NCBI GenBank assembly: GCA_017449495.1
Contig: JAFTFO010000031.1
Coordinates: 1 to 43,283, forward strand
Source: Prevotella sp.
Lineage (GTDB): Bacteria > Bacteroidota > Bacteroidia > Bacteroidales > Bacteroidaceae
Length of the DNA stretch: 43,283 bases
Direction: 5' to 3'
Every line of letters starts with the position of its first letter. Within the stretch, counting starts at the first letter, position 1. A model generated the notes under the pieces. The model did no database searches. It saw only the letters and a program-made list of their open reading frames with translations, and was not told the DNA's origin. The position numbers were made by a program, and so were the translations under genes. Below are positions 43,201 through 43,283 of the stretch, one piece after another.

Positions 43201-43283
43201 CTAATTCTCAAACTCAAGCCACAGCTGTTTGTCCTGCTCTTCAGGATTTTCGATTGGCTCGTCTTTCAGAATCTCCTCCAAAG
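43201..43283 (-). CDS. 3' end of an unidentified gene, possibly of a mobile element
   Basis: The frame open to the window edge ends in QLWLEFEN and a TAG at 43201-43203. About 26 residues are visible (starting LEEILKDEP, acidic). About 50 bp lie between its stop and the broken SGNH frame. They contain AGTGTC at 43149 and GACACT at 43183, which could be part of an element end. This suggests a transposase gene next to an insertion boundary, but I do not recognise the family. Confidence 0.5.
   Translation of the reverse strand, partial: LEEILKDEPIENPEEQDKQLWLEFEN

Overview
The window looks like chromosomal DNA of a Bacteroidales bacterium, most likely of the Prevotella group. Many genes are preceded by the Bacteroidetes -7 promoter element TAnnTTTG, in several cases with a TTTG -33 element 19-21 bp upstream. 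Shine-Dalgarno sequences are weak or absent. The gene set also fits: a GT3-type glycogen synthase, fused FeoA-FeoB, an apgM-like enzyme in the threonine operon, and many small lipoproteins. Apart from one truncated gene at the right edge, this is a healthy housekeeping region. I saw no rRNA, tRNA or CRISPR array.

Layout: 1-1112 holds a 26-aa membrane peptide, an acidic lipoprotein and a secreted protein. 1217-5537 is a glycogen synthase/phosphorylase pair ending in a bidirectional terminator. 5581-7730 (minus) is a ThiE-like protein, prs and a DUF4369-like lipoprotein. 7908-10955 is fabD, an intracellular GH13 enzyme and an AlaX-like editing domain. 10999-13352 (minus) is a soluble hybrid histidine kinase and a membrane-anchored EEP phosphatase/nuclease. 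13430-16730 (minus) is an HU protein, a 29-aa very basic protein, RNase G and a GT2 glycosyltransferase. 17054-22161 (minus) is thrA, apgM-like and thrC, a complete aspartate-to-threonine branch if the apgM-like protein is the homoserine kinase. 22294-22809 is a small secreted protein.

23030-30620 (plus) is the most interesting part. It is a tight operon encoding an FkbH-like ACP loader, a VOC protein, an acyl carrier protein, an MBOAT acyltransferase, an AlgJ/DltD-like SGNH protein, an acyltransferase-3 protein and a FAD dehydrogenase. The order of parts resembles the Dlt teichoic-acid D-alanylation system, with an FkbH enzyme in place of the adenylating DltA. This suggests that a glyceryl-type acyl group is moved from a cytoplasmic ACP to a cell-envelope glycan.

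30765-37813 (plus) holds a cytidylate-kinase-like protein, pheT, yebC, lepA and a Crp/Fnr regulator, with one small lipoprotein on the minus strand. 37847-42380 (minus) holds a double-NBD ABC protein, ruvC and feoAB. The right edge is a 5'-truncated SGNH gene next to the 3' end of an unidentified gene, consistent with a mobile-element junction.

Two intergenic arrays (16931-16991 and 34773-34855) are made of the same 17-bp palindrome repeated at exactly 22-bp spacing. A 7-bp tandem repeat sits inside the coding region of the ABC protein, where a change of one unit would break the frame.
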